NCBI GenBank assembly: GCA_036499165.1
Contig: DASYEE010000163.1
Location: 1-64,000 of the forward strand
Origin: Galbitalea sp036499165
GTDB taxonomy: Bacteria; Actinomycetota; Actinomycetes; Actinomycetales; Microbacteriaceae
Reading direction: 5' to 3'
Length of the DNA stretch: 64,000 nucleotides
Shown here: piece after piece, positions 36,343 to 44,753 of the stretch
How positions within the stretch are numbered: position 1 is the stretch's first letter
How the letters are laid out: each line of letters opens with the position of its first letter
Notes under the pieces: generated by a model
What the model saw: only the letters and a program-made list of their open reading frames with translations
Told to the model about the DNA's origin: nothing
Database searches by the model: none
Position numbers and translations under genes: made by a program

Positions 36343-36719
36343 GACGGTGCTCCGCCGAGGACCCCGATCAGGCTTGCCGTCAGCTCCCGTGGGCTGAACG
36401 GCTTCTCGAAGTAGGCCGCGGCACCGGCCTCGAGCCCGGTAGCCATGGATACCTCGCCGACGGCTGCCGACAGCAGCAGGATACGGACCGCGTCGAGCGC
36501 CGGGTCTTCGCGCACGGCACGGCAGACCTCGACACCGGTCAGCCCTGGCATTGTCACGTCGAGGATCGCGAGGTCTGGCGCGAATTCGCGCACGGCGGCC
36601 AGCGCCGCGTCGCCGTCGCCCACCTCTGCGACAATCTCGAATCCAGCCCGCGTCGCGGAGATCCGTACGAGAGCCCTGATGTCGACGTCGTCATCTGCTA
36701 TCACTACCCGGGCGGTCAT
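36339..36719 (-). CDS. Stand-alone response-regulator receiver
   Basis: A 126-residue CheY-like receiver with acidic DDD at 9-11, phosphoacceptor D54 in LAILDVTMPG and Lys in YFEKPFS. No output domain follows, so it must act by protein contact or as a phosphorelay intermediate. ATG 36719 overlaps the stop of the preceding receiver (ATGA), and its own stop overlaps the kinase start. Confidence 0.92.
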   Translation of the reverse strand: MTARVVIADDDVDIRALVRISATRAGFEIVAEVGDGDAALAAVREFAPDLAILDVTMPGLTGVEVCRAVREDPALDAVRILLLSAAVGEVSMATGLEAGAAAYFEKPFSPRELTASLIGVLGGAPS

Positions 36720-37090
36720 CCGGCGCTCCACCTCGGCACGCTGGTTTCGAGGACTGCGAGCAGTTGCGCCCTCGTGAATGGCTTCGGAAGGCTCGCGGTT
36801 CCCTCCGGATAGCGGCGTTCGTCAAGCACCGAGGTCACGGCGATCGCGCAGTCTGGAACATCCGCGCGGAGCCTGTCGACGAGGGCCCAGCCGTCCATCC
36901 CGGGCAGCACCAGGTCGATGACGGCGAGTTCCGGCGTCCACTCCTGGTACGCGGCGATTGCTGCCTCTGCGGTCGTTTCGGTTGCGACCTGGCAGCCCGC
37001 CTTCTCGAAGTACGCGCGCAGGAGATCGCTCTGGTCCTCGCTGTCTTCGACGACGAGAACGCGAATGGGATTGCTGGCGGCACCGCTCAT
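36716..37090 (-). CDS. Stand-alone response-regulator receiver
   Basis: A 124-residue receiver with acidic pair E15/D16, phosphoacceptor D59 in LAVIDLVLPGMDG and Lys in SLPKPFT. There is no DNA-binding or enzymatic output domain. Its ATG overlaps the stop of the 58-residue membrane protein gene. It and the next receiver are clearly divergent copies, so they may compete for or relay phosphate from the kinase encoded at 34585. Confidence 0.92.
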   Translation of the reverse strand: MSGAASNPIRVLVVEDSEDQSDLLRAYFEKAGCQVATETTAEAAIAAYQEWTPELAVIDLVLPGMDGWALVDRLRADVPDCAIAVTSVLDERRYPEGTASLPKPFTRAQLLAVLETSVPRWSAG

Positions 37091-37263
37091 ACGAAGAACA
37101 CCTGCCTGATCACGACGAGCACGGCGACAAACACGAGAGCGAAAACGGTCTTCGGAAGCAGCCTGTATTCGCCACGACGGTCGTCATTGAGCTCGCGCTC
37201 GAGGTATTCGTCGCTCGGATGCCTCGGGTCGAGCGGCACATCCATGTCCCTGGCGCGCGTCAT
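37087..37263 (-). CDS. 58-residue single-pass membrane protein
   Basis: The minus strand between the GT2 and receiver genes is open from ATG 37263 to TGA 37087. It encodes a charged N-terminus (MTRARDMDVPLDPRHPSDE) and one C-terminal helix (TVFALVFVAVLVVI). Its start overlaps the GT2 stop and its stop overlaps the receiver start, both as ATGA, so it is translated in the coupled operon. It may be an accessory subunit of the membrane synthase, as small proteins are for other processive synthases. That role is inference. Confidence 0.72.
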   Translation of the reverse strand: MTRARDMDVPLDPRHPSDEYLERELNDDRRGEYRLLPKTVFALVFVAVLVVIRQVFFV

Positions 37264-38750
37264 GCCACGACCCTTCCGGTCTTCTCAGTCTTGTCCCACT
37301 TCGCCTCGGCGTGACGAATCTCCTTGATGTACGAATCGAACGTCACAGCGCACAGCAGCGAGCCGTATCCGACCAGGTAGACGAGGAGCGGCGACAGGAA
37401 CCCGCCGATCCACGTGCTCTCGACCCGACGGGCGATCCAGGCACCGACCATCGAGAACGGGATCCAGATGTAGATGGACAGGGTGAGGATGAACAGGCTC
37501 GCGTCGTTCAGCGTGAGCCCGAAGATGCCCGGGATGTCGACCTCCGTCAGCTTCGGGAAGAACGCCGTGAGCATGACCACTATCGAGATGATGCCGGGGA
37601 ACGTGATGACCTCGCGCCATGCCCGACGCGAGATGCCGCTGTCGAGCTGCGCCGCCAGGGCCAGCGTAAACACGAAGGTCGCCGCCGCTCCGATCCACAG
37701 CGCGCGAAAGACGATGACGGCGAGTTGGCTGTGGATGAGCAGGAGACCAACGAGGCCGACCGACGATGTCACCATTGCAACAGGCAGTAGCCACAGGCTG
37801 AACCACACGATGCCGAACGCTGCGCTGCCGAGATTGTGCACCTTGGATGGCCGAAACCAGATCTTCTTGTACCGAGCGGTCACCGAGACGTTGCCCCGGG
37901 CCCACCGCAGGCGCTGCTTCCAGAGCGCGTCGATCGTCCCCGGCTCCTCTGAGAGCACGATCGCGAGCGGCTCGAACACGACCTCACGGCCGCGAAGCTG
38001 GGTCTCGAACGTCGTGATGGTGTCTTCGGCGAGCGATGACGTGTCGATCTCTCCGCCGAGCGCCATCAGGTTCTCGCGCGTGTGCAACTGGGCGCCACCC
38101 GCGAGACAGGCCTGGGCGCCGAGCACGTTCTGCGCGCGCCTCGCCGCCGGCTGAGAGAGGACGTACTCGAAGCCGATGAAGCGAGTGAGGTAGTTCTTGT
38201 CTGCGCTCCCCTCTCGGATATACGCCGAAACAGCTCCAACCTTGGGGTCGGCGAGATGCCGTGTCATCTTGCGCAGCGAATCCTTGGTGTAAATCACGTC
38301 GGCGTCCATGACGAGGAGCGCCTCCATCCAGTCATCCAGGAGGATCTGGCGGATGCCGTGGTTCAGCGTGTGGGCTTTGCCCTCGCCTCCCTTGTCGCGG
38401 CGGAGGTGAAACACGGAGCCGGGGTATTGCAGCGCCTTGGCACCGACGACCTCTGGCGTGTTGTCTGTGCTGGCGTCATCCACGACGTACACCCGCAAGC
38501 GATCGAGCGGGTAGTCGAGGCCCATCAGGCGTTCGATCGACTCGGCGAGTACCGCCGCCTCGTTCCAGGCTGGCACGACAATCGCGACACGAGGCAGGCA
38601 TGGGCCGGCCTTTTTGTAGTGGTTCTTGACCGAGTGGAACGGAATTGCGACGAACGAGATCGCCCCGGCCAGCACAGGCACTGCACCCGTCGCAACGAGG
38701 ATCACAAAGATGACTTCGACAACGTCGTAGCCGAATGTGCCCCAGTTCAC
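37260..38750 (-). CDS. Processive family-2 glycosyltransferase (polysaccharide synthase type)
   Basis: A 496-residue membrane enzyme. One N-terminal helix precedes the GT-A domain: VDDASTDN near residue 91, MDADVIY near 148, SLAEDTITTF and QRLRWARGN. Together these make the D, D, D, Q(x)xRW set of processive synthases (chitin, hyaluronan, poly-GlcNAc, cellulose). About five C-terminal helices follow and could form an export channel. GTG 38750 overlaps the PHP stop (GTGA); upstream in-frame sequence is antisense-like. The product sugar is unknown; the linked deacetylase suggests an N-acetylated one. Confidence 0.9.
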   Translation of the reverse strand: MNWGTFGYDVVEVIFVILVATGAVPVLAGAISFVAIPFHSVKNHYKKAGPCLPRVAIVVPAWNEAAVLAESIERLMGLDYPLDRLRVYVVDDASTDNTPEVVGAKALQYPGSVFHLRRDKGGEGKAHTLNHGIRQILLDDWMEALLVMDADVIYTKDSLRKMTRHLADPKVGAVSAYIREGSADKNYLTRFIGFEYVLSQPAARRAQNVLGAQACLAGGAQLHTRENLMALGGEIDTSSLAEDTITTFETQLRGREVVFEPLAIVLSEEPGTIDALWKQRLRWARGNVSVTARYKKIWFRPSKVHNLGSAAFGIVWFSLWLLPVAMVTSSVGLVGLLLIHSQLAVIVFRALWIGAAATFVFTLALAAQLDSGISRRAWREVITFPGIISIVVMLTAFFPKLTEVDIPGIFGLTLNDASLFILTLSIYIWIPFSMVGAWIARRVESTWIGGFLSPLLVYLVGYGSLLCAVTFDSYIKEIRHAEAKWDKTEKTGRVVA

Positions 38751-39484
38751 GATGGCACCCCTGCTTCGGCGAGAAGCGCAACGACGCGATCGTAGCGGCC
38801 GACGTCGGTCGCGACGTGGCTGTCGGTGGAGGCGACGAACGTCGCACCGGCACCGAGAGCGGCGCGGAGCGCACGTGGCCCCGGGCATCCCCACTTCTCG
38901 TTGACCTCGATCGCGGTACCGGTTGCCGCGGCAGCGTTCGCCCACACGCGGAGGTGCTCATCGGAAAGGTCGGCCTCGTCGAGCCCGACCTTCGGCAGTA
39001 TCGAGAAACAGTGCGCCAGCTGGCCCGATTCGACCGACTCCATCGCCGCAACGAGCGCACCGACCAGCAGGTCGAGCGCATCGGATGTCGCGAGCCCGTC
39101 GTCGAGCTTCCGCCTCGTCAGTTCCGGCGTCCACGCGCCATCCGTCCCGGGGAACTGGTGGTCCGCGATGACGATCGCGTCGACGCCGTCGCCGATTCCG
39201 ACGCCCGGAGGCAAGTCGAGTTCGCCGCGCGAGTTCAGGATCTTCGTTTCGACCCCGGTATAGACGGCAAGGCCATCGAGGGCCGGCTGGCGCCGCACCT
39301 CTGCGATGAATTCGGGCACCCATGGTGACGACTGGCGCACGTGATCGATGAGCCGAAGCTCGCTCAGGCCGGCAGCTGCGGCGGCAGTGATGTTCTCGGC
39401 GACACTGCTGACCGCGTCGTTCGACCAGCTCGAGTGCACGTGATAGTCACCGCGCAGAAGGCCCGACGCACGCACGTCACTCAT
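38747..39484 (-). CDS. PHP-domain phosphoesterase
   Basis: A 245-residue PHP protein. Metal ligands are visible in GDYHVHSSWSNDA, RLIDHVR, GVETKIL, EVNEKWG and ASTDSHV, the pattern of histidinol-phosphatase-like enzymes. These are metal-dependent phosphatases or phosphodiesterases in the cytoplasm. Within this operon it may remove phosphate from a sugar or carrier intermediate (inference). ATG 39484 overlaps the ATP-grasp 3' end by 8 bp. Confidence 0.88.
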   Translation of the reverse strand: MSDVRASGLLRGDYHVHSSWSNDAVSSVAENITAAAAAGLSELRLIDHVRQSSPWVPEFIAEVRRQPALDGLAVYTGVETKILNSRGELDLPPGVGIGDGVDAIVIADHQFPGTDGAWTPELTRRKLDDGLATSDALDLLVGALVAAMESVESGQLAHCFSILPKVGLDEADLSDEHLRVWANAAAATGTAIEVNEKWGCPGPRALRAALGAGATFVASTDSHVATDVGRYDRVVALLAEAGVPS

Positions 39485-40472
39485 CGGTGTGGGCCGCATG
39501 CTCTGAGACGAGGATCTCCGCCGGGTCGAGATAGATGTCCTCAAGGAAGCGCACGGTCGCGAGATCGCGAAAGTCGAGCCTGGCGGGGAGTTCACGACCG
39601 AGCGCCAGGTCGAGGGCGAGCGACGGAAGGTCTGCGCCGGCCGCGATCGTCAGCGGGAGCGCGCCGGGAAATCGCGGGTTGACCTCCAGCAGCGCGGGGA
39701 CGCCGTTCACGTCGTACCGCAGCTGCACATTCGCGACGCCGGTGAGACCGATGGCTTTCGCGACTGCCGCTGCGGTCGTTTCGAGGCCGTCGTCGTGCAG
39801 CGTGCGACCAGCGATCGAGACGCCGGAGTCGACGCGGGCACGCGTGCGCGGCACCGCGACGACGACGTTGCCAGCGGCATCCGCCAGCACGTCGACCGAG
39901 AACTCATCGCCTGGCAGGTTCTCCTGGATCAGCTGCGAGTCGTCCGGCGCGTGAGCCTCGAGCTCCTCGCGGTCACGCACGAGGTGCACTCCGCGGGATC
40001 CCGCGCCGCGGCGCGGTTTCACGATCACCGGAAAGTCCCAGTCGGCCGCGATTCCTTCGGCGTCGAGAAGGCGGGTCGTCGGTACCCGCAGCAGTGGCGC
40101 GCAGCGCTCGGCCAACAGCCACTTGTCGAGCGTCACGTCGAGCGTGTCGATGGATGCCGCAGCGAGGACCGCTCCAGCAAGATCGGCGCGGCGCCGTGCC
40201 AGCGGCGGCAGCTCGACGTCGACGGTGGAGATCACGACGTCCAGGGCATCCTCTCGACACAGGGCAGCGATCGCGTCCACGAAGTCCGGTGCGAGCCCCG
40301 GCTGCAGCAGCCTGCGGCGATCCGCTGGCACGAGATAGAGGCCAGCCGCCCAGCCGTCCATGTCGCCGGCGAACAGGTCGACATCTGCACGCCTGGCAAG
40401 CGACCGGATGACTGCGACGCCCGCCGCTCCCCCGGCGCCCGTGACGAGCACCCGGGTCTTTGCGTCGCTCAC
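39477..40472 (-). CDS. ATP-grasp ligase
   Basis: A 331-residue protein with a Rossmann-like pre-grasp domain (RVLVTGAGGAAGVAVIRSLAR) and an ATP-grasp fold: DFPVIVKPRRGAGSRGVHLV binds ATP, and VPALLEVNPRFPGALP carries the metal ligands Glu and Asn. Relatives form carboxamide bonds by acyl phosphate and resemble PylC or CarB-like enzymes of glycan and nucleotide-sugar clusters. GTG 40472 overlaps the upstream receiver-deacetylase stop (GTGA). It may attach an amino acid to an amine exposed by the deacetylase (inference). Confidence 0.85.
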   Translation of the reverse strand: MSDAKTRVLVTGAGGAAGVAVIRSLARRADVDLFAGDMDGWAAGLYLVPADRRRLLQPGLAPDFVDAIAALCREDALDVVISTVDVELPPLARRRADLAGAVLAAASIDTLDVTLDKWLLAERCAPLLRVPTTRLLDAEGIAADWDFPVIVKPRRGAGSRGVHLVRDREELEAHAPDDSQLIQENLPGDEFSVDVLADAAGNVVVAVPRTRARVDSGVSIAGRTLHDDGLETTAAAVAKAIGLTGVANVQLRYDVNGVPALLEVNPRFPGALPLTIAAGADLPSLALDLALGRELPARLDFRDLATVRFLEDIYLDPAEILVSEHAAHTDE

Positions 40473-41542
40473 GTGGCACTCCCCGTCGCCTCACGGTGGC
40501 TCACCGCGGGGCGCGTGCGGGACTGCACGGAGAGGTCGTCAGCGTCCTTGATGATCTCGAGCGGTTCGCACATCTCACTCGTGCTCGAAAAACGCGACCA
40601 GTATCGGGCCGTCGAGGTCACAAAGTCGGGTTCGAGGTACTTGCGGATGCCCGCCTGCGAATGGAAGGCCGCGAGGAGTTGCAGCTTCGTCTCGACATAC
40701 CCGTCGATCGAAACGAATCTCGATGGCCTGAAATCGACGGTGGCCGACGGTGACTGGTAGCACGCGACGGTGTCGACGGATCGGGCGGCGACAATCGTCG
40801 CCTCGTGTACAGCACGGTGGTCCTGGTGCCGGTCGTGGATGCTGTGCGTGTAGACGATGCTCGGGTTCACCTGGCGAATGACGCGTTCGATGATCGCGAT
40901 GGTTGGCCCGGTGTTGGTGATCTCCGTGTCGATGAGGTCTTCGAGGAAGAGCCTGGCTCCTAACAGGTCGGCCGATCGCAGCGACTCGTTCTGACGGTCA
41001 TCCGGTGCTCCGCCACGGGCGCCCCGCGACATGGTCAGGATGACCACGGTGTCGCCCGCGTCGCGGTGTGCTGCGAGGATCCCGCCCACTCCCAGCTCGA
41101 CGTCGTCTGGATGCGCGCCGATGGCGAGCACGTATTCCCGCGGGCGACCCGCCTCGCGGTTGGTGCGGCCGCTGGTCGCAAGCCGCTGGACGATCGCGAT
41201 GAGTTCGGGAGAGGCGATCGGCTTCGTCAGGAACTCGTCCGCCTGGCTGCGAAGAGCCCCGACGGCGTAATCGACCGAGATGTGCGCCGTCATGACGACG
41301 ACCGGGAGGTCCGGCTGGTCTGCCCTCAGTTGGGCGATCAGCTCGAGCCCCGTCATTCCCGGCATCTCGATGTCGGTCACGACGACGTCTGGCCTGAACT
41401 CGTCTACCGCTGTCCGTGCCTTCGTGGGGTCGGTGATGGCAAGCACAGTGCATCCGCCCCTGCGCTCAAGCACCGTGCTCGTGTAGAGCGCCACATCGGG
41501 ATCGTCGTCAACGACCAAAACCCGAAATGAACAGTCAGCCAT
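40469..41542 (-). CDS. Response-regulator receiver fused to PIG-L (LmbE-type) deacetylase
   Basis: A 357-residue fusion. Residues 1-125 are a receiver with D12-D14, phosphoacceptor D57 in VVVTDIEMPG and K107. Residues 137-~300 are a PIG-L/LmbE zinc deacetylase: AIGAHPDDVELGVGG (zinc ligands H144 and D147) and THSIHDRHQDHRAVHE with the third His (~242). The family removes N-acetyl from GlcNAc-containing sugars. Phosphorylation probably controls activity or partner binding. ATG 41542 has GAGGGGA upstream. It is the first gene of the coupled operon. The fusion is unusual. Confidence 0.9.
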   Translation of the reverse strand: MADCSFRVLVVDDDPDVALYTSTVLERRGGCTVLAITDPTKARTAVDEFRPDVVVTDIEMPGMTGLELIAQLRADQPDLPVVVMTAHISVDYAVGALRSQADEFLTKPIASPELIAIVQRLATSGRTNREAGRPREYVLAIGAHPDDVELGVGGILAAHRDAGDTVVILTMSRGARGGAPDDRQNESLRSADLLGARLFLEDLIDTEITNTGPTIAIIERVIRQVNPSIVYTHSIHDRHQDHRAVHEATIVAARSVDTVACYQSPSATVDFRPSRFVSIDGYVETKLQLLAAFHSQAGIRKYLEPDFVTSTARYWSRFSSTSEMCEPLEIIKDADDLSVQSRTRPAVSHREATGSAT

Positions 41543-41623
41543 AGGTGTCCCCTCACCGTCTGGCTCAACCTTACGCACAGAACGGCGGGAGTAGACAGAG
41601 CGCTCCCACCCCGCATTCCGGTG

Positions 41624-42448
41624 TCACGCGCGGGGAATGACCTCGAAGCGGCGAAGGGCGAGAGCCGGGTTCAGGAGCCGCACCGACGCGATGCGATCGG
41701 GGCTTATCGTCGCGACGGCGACATCCACGACCTCACCGACGGTCGCGAGCTCCACCCCCATGGGATCGACGATCATGCTGTTGCCGACCCCGATGGGCGG
41801 CGAATGGTCGGCCGCCGCGAGGTAAATGGTGTTTTCGAGCGCCCTGGCGACCGCCAGCGTGCGCCAGTGGTGTTCCTTCAGGGGCCCGCGTACCCACTCC
41901 GACGGTACGAGCACCAGTGTGGCCCCCGCATCCACCAGTCGACGTGTCACCTCGGGAAAACGCAGGTCGTAACAGGTCTGGAGGCCCACGGTGAAGCCCT
42001 CGAAGCTGAACACCTGCGGCACCCCGATCTCGCCGGGGAGCACCCACGCCGACTCCTGCTCACCGAATGCGTCGTACAGGTGGAGCTTGCGGTATGTGGC
42101 AAGGATGTCTCCGGCAGGCGAGAGGGCGACAAGCGTGTTCGAGAAGCGGCTGGACTCACTCGTTTGCTCGACAAGCCCGACGACGATGTGGATGTCGAGG
42201 GCTGCGGCGAGCGCCCGGACTCCGGTGATGAACGGCCCGTCGATCGGCTGTGCGGCATCCACGAAACCCTGCCCGAGCTGTGCCTCGAAGTATGACGAGT
42301 ATTCGGGGAAGACGACGAGTCTCGCGCCTCGAGCCACAGCGGCCTCGGCCAGCGAGCGCATCGTCTCGAGGTTGTCGCCCGCGTCGTTGATCGGTGCGAA
42401 TTGCGCGACCGCGATCGCAACTCCGGCGTTCGCACTGCTCGCTTGCAT
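41624..42448 (-). CDS. Nitrilase-superfamily carbon-nitrogen hydrolase
   Basis: A 274-residue amidase. The catalytic triad is Glu in VVFPEYSS, Lys in TYRKLHLYD and Cys in LQTCYDLRFPE. The closest functional types are deaminated-glutathione amidase or omega-amidase; sequence cannot choose. It starts at ATG 42448, 6 nt after TAGGCT (leaderless). It is divergent from glycerate kinase and not linked by function. Confidence 0.9.
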   Translation of the reverse strand: MQASSANAGVAIAVAQFAPINDAGDNLETMRSLAEAAVARGARLVVFPEYSSYFEAQLGQGFVDAAQPIDGPFITGVRALAAALDIHIVVGLVEQTSESSRFSNTLVALSPAGDILATYRKLHLYDAFGEQESAWVLPGEIGVPQVFSFEGFTVGLQTCYDLRFPEVTRRLVDAGATLVLVPSEWVRGPLKEHHWRTLAVARALENTIYLAAADHSPPIGVGNSMIVDPMGVELATVGEVVDVAVATISPDRIASVRLLNPALALRRFEVIPRA

Positions 42449-42454
42449 GCGATC

Positions 42455-42460
42455 AGCCTA
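42455..42460 (-). promoter_or_regulatory. -10 box, leaderless start of nitrilase-family gene
   Basis: Minus-strand TAGGCT ends 6 nt before ATG 42448. Confidence 0.5.
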
Positions 42461-42485
42461 TGGCGGGTATGCCACCCTTGTACGC

Positions 42486-43598
42486 ATGGCCAGAATCGTC
42501 GTCGCTCCGGACTCCTTCAAAGGCTCAGCGGGGGCCAGCGACGCCGCTGCCGCTATTGCCCGGGGCTGGGCATCCGTGCGTTCGGGTGACGAGCTGGCAC
42601 TGCTGCCCATGGCTGATGGCGGCGAGGGCACCGTCGAGGCGTTCGCGATGGCATTTCCGCACGCGACCAGGATGCCGCTCACCGTCACGGGGCCTGACAA
42701 CCGCCCCGTGAATGCAGCGTGGCTGCTGCTGCCAGATGGCACCGGCGTCGTCGAGCTCGCAGGCGCAAGCGGGATCACCCTCCTCGACCCGCTGCTTCCC
42801 TTCGATGCGCACACGGTCGGGTTCGGCCAGCTCATCGCTGACGCGCTCGACCATGGGGTCACCCGGCTGCTGCTGGCCATCGGCGGCAGTTCGTCGACGG
42901 ATGGCGGCACGGGAGCACTGACGGCTCTTGGAGCTCGATTTCTCGACGGCAGCGGGGCACCCATCGCGCCAGGCAACCGCGGGCTTGCCTCGCTCGCCAC
43001 GGTCGATCGATCGGCGCTGCGTGACCTGCCGGTCGGCGGCGCGACGGTGCTGTCTGACGTCACGAATCCGCTGCTTGGCCCGCTCGGTGCTGCCGCTGTC
43101 TTCGGCCCACAGAAGGGCGCATCCCAGGAGGATGTCGCAGACCTCGACCAAGGACTCGGCAGGCTTTCGCTGATCGCCGGCGGCACTCCGGCCGCGCCGG
43201 GGGCCGGAGCCGCAGGGGGTGCGGGCTACGGCCTCCTGCTCTGGGGCGCGGCACTGTCGCCAGGTGCCGCCGCGGTCGGCGACGCCCTCGCGATGCCGTC
43301 GGCAGTCGCATCCGCCGACCTCGTGATCACGGGCGAGGGTCGATTCGACACCCAGTCGGCCGCCGGCAAAGTTCCGAGCTACCTTCTCGCTCTCGGTAAG
43401 GCTTCCGCGATACCGGTAGCCCTCGTCGCCGGCCTCGTGGACGCACCAACGGACGCGTTCTCTGACGCCGTGTCGCTGACCGATCTCGCGGGCAGCTCTG
43501 CCGCCTCGCGCGATGACGCCGAACGTTGGCTGGTTGAGGCGGGCGCGCGGCTCGCGCGAGGATATACGGAGCGCACCGGTCCTGCGAGCTCCACTTAG
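42486..43598 (+). CDS. Glycerate 2-kinase (GarK/GlxK type)
   Basis: A 370-residue kinase of the glycerate kinase type 1 family. Conserved features are VAPDSFKGSAGASDAA at the N-terminus, PMADGGEGTVEAF, AIGGSSSTDGGTGAL, and FGPQKGAS followed by VITGEGRFDTQSAAGK. It phosphorylates glycerate for entry into glycolysis. ATG 42486 gives the standard N-terminus. Its stop overlaps the convergent mtlD gene by 4 bp. Confidence 0.94.
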   Translation: MARIVVAPDSFKGSAGASDAAAAIARGWASVRSGDELALLPMADGGEGTVEAFAMAFPHATRMPLTVTGPDNRPVNAAWLLLPDGTGVVELAGASGITLLDPLLPFDAHTVGFGQLIADALDHGVTRLLLAIGGSSSTDGGTGALTALGARFLDGSGAPIAPGNRGLASLATVDRSALRDLPVGGATVLSDVTNPLLGPLGAAAVFGPQKGASQEDVADLDQGLGRLSLIAGGTPAAPGAGAAGGAGYGLLLWGAALSPGAAAVGDALAMPSAVASADLVITGEGRFDTQSAAGKVPSYLLALGKASAIPVALVAGLVDAPTDAFSDAVSLTDLAGSSAASRDDAERWLVEAGARLARGYTERTGPASST

Positions 43599-44737
43599 CG
43601 CTCGGCTTTGACCCTCTCCACCACGGCGAGCACGTCGGCATAGAGCGGGTGCGACTCCTCGAGCCCCGTCACCTGGCGCACAAATGCATCCGCGTCGATC
43701 GACGTCAGTAGCTGGTCGAGTTCGACGCTCTGCGGGTCATCCGGCACCGCGAACTGGAGTGCAGCGCCCATTGTGCGAACCAGCGCATCCGCCGAGAGCC
43801 CGCGCTCGGCGAGCTCGGCCGCCGGCCCGACGAAGCGTTCGTTGCGCGAGAGTTTGCGCAGCGGCTGGCGTCCGACCCGTTCGACCGTGTCTGTCAGCTC
43901 CTCGTTCGCGAAGCGCAGGATGTTCGTGTCGATGTATTCCTGGTGTTCCGCGGGGTCGAACTCGTGCTTAGCCACCAGCAGTTCCTTGGTTTCAGCGAGC
44001 ACCGCTCTGACCTCCGCGAGGACGGCAGGCATCGCGATGGCATCCGAGATGGATGACGCCCCGGCCAAAAACCCGTGGTACGCCGTGGTCGCGTGACCGG
44101 TGTTGACCGTGAAGAGTTTGCGCTCGATGTACGGCGCGAGATCCTCGACGAAGTGCGCCTCCGGGATGACGGGAACGTGCTCGCCGAAGGGCGGCCGTTC
44201 CACCGCCCACTCGAAGAATGTCTCGACGGTGACATCGAGTCCTGCATCCTCCGGCTGTCCGGGGACGATCCGATCGACCGCCGTGTTCGCAAACACGGCG
44301 CGCTCGAGCAGCGAGTCGTCGGCCAGCGCAGCCACGACCTCCGCCTTCAGCAGATCCGTCGCATTGATCGCGTTCTCGCAGGCCATGACGGCGAGGGGCG
44401 CGAGGGACTGCTCCCGCTCGGCGAGAGCCGCTGCTATGACCGGTGCGACGAAGCGCAGGATGTTGGGGCCGACCGCGGTCGTGACGATATCCGCTGTGGC
44501 GATCTCGGCGATCGTCGCCGCTTCGTTCGTCCGGCTGTTCAGCGCACGATAGTTATCGACTGTGCTGGTCGACGCGCCCGCACCTACCTCCCGTACGAGA
44601 TAGCTGCTGCTGGCTGCGAGCGCGTCGATCAGGTCTGCGTTGACGTCGGCGAAAACCACTTCGTATCCGGCATTGTGCAGGATGAGACCGACGAATCCCC
44701 TGCCGATATTTCCCGCACCGAAGTGCACTGCCTTCAT
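43595..44737 (-). CDS. mtlD: Mannitol-1-phosphate 5-dehydrogenase
   Basis: A 380-residue polyol-specific dehydrogenase converting mannitol-1-phosphate to fructose-6-phosphate with NAD. KAVHFGAGNIGRGFVG is the NAD site, and KLFTVNTGHATTAYHG contains the catalytic Lys/Asn/His set. ATG 44737 gives the canonical MKAVHFGAGNIG start; an upstream in-frame ATG at 44761 is less likely. It is the last gene of the mannitol PTS operon. Confidence 0.95.
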   Translation of the reverse strand: MKAVHFGAGNIGRGFVGLILHNAGYEVVFADVNADLIDALAASSSYLVREVGAGASTSTVDNYRALNSRTNEAATIAEIATADIVTTAVGPNILRFVAPVIAAALAEREQSLAPLAVMACENAINATDLLKAEVVAALADDSLLERAVFANTAVDRIVPGQPEDAGLDVTVETFFEWAVERPPFGEHVPVIPEAHFVEDLAPYIERKLFTVNTGHATTAYHGFLAGASSISDAIAMPAVLAEVRAVLAETKELLVAKHEFDPAEHQEYIDTNILRFANEELTDTVERVGRQPLRKLSRNERFVGPAAELAERGLSADALVRTMGAALQFAVPDDPQSVELDQLLTSIDADAFVRQVTGLEESHPLYADVLAVVERVKAER

Positions 44738-44753
44738 GGTCGTGGCGCCTCCA

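Noticed and set aside
36716..41542. The signalling operon as a mycothiol biosynthesis locus
   Set aside because: MshA is a soluble GT4 enzyme and MshC a cysteinyl-tRNA-synthetase homologue; this locus has a membrane GT2 and an ATP-grasp protein. Only the chemistry is parallel.
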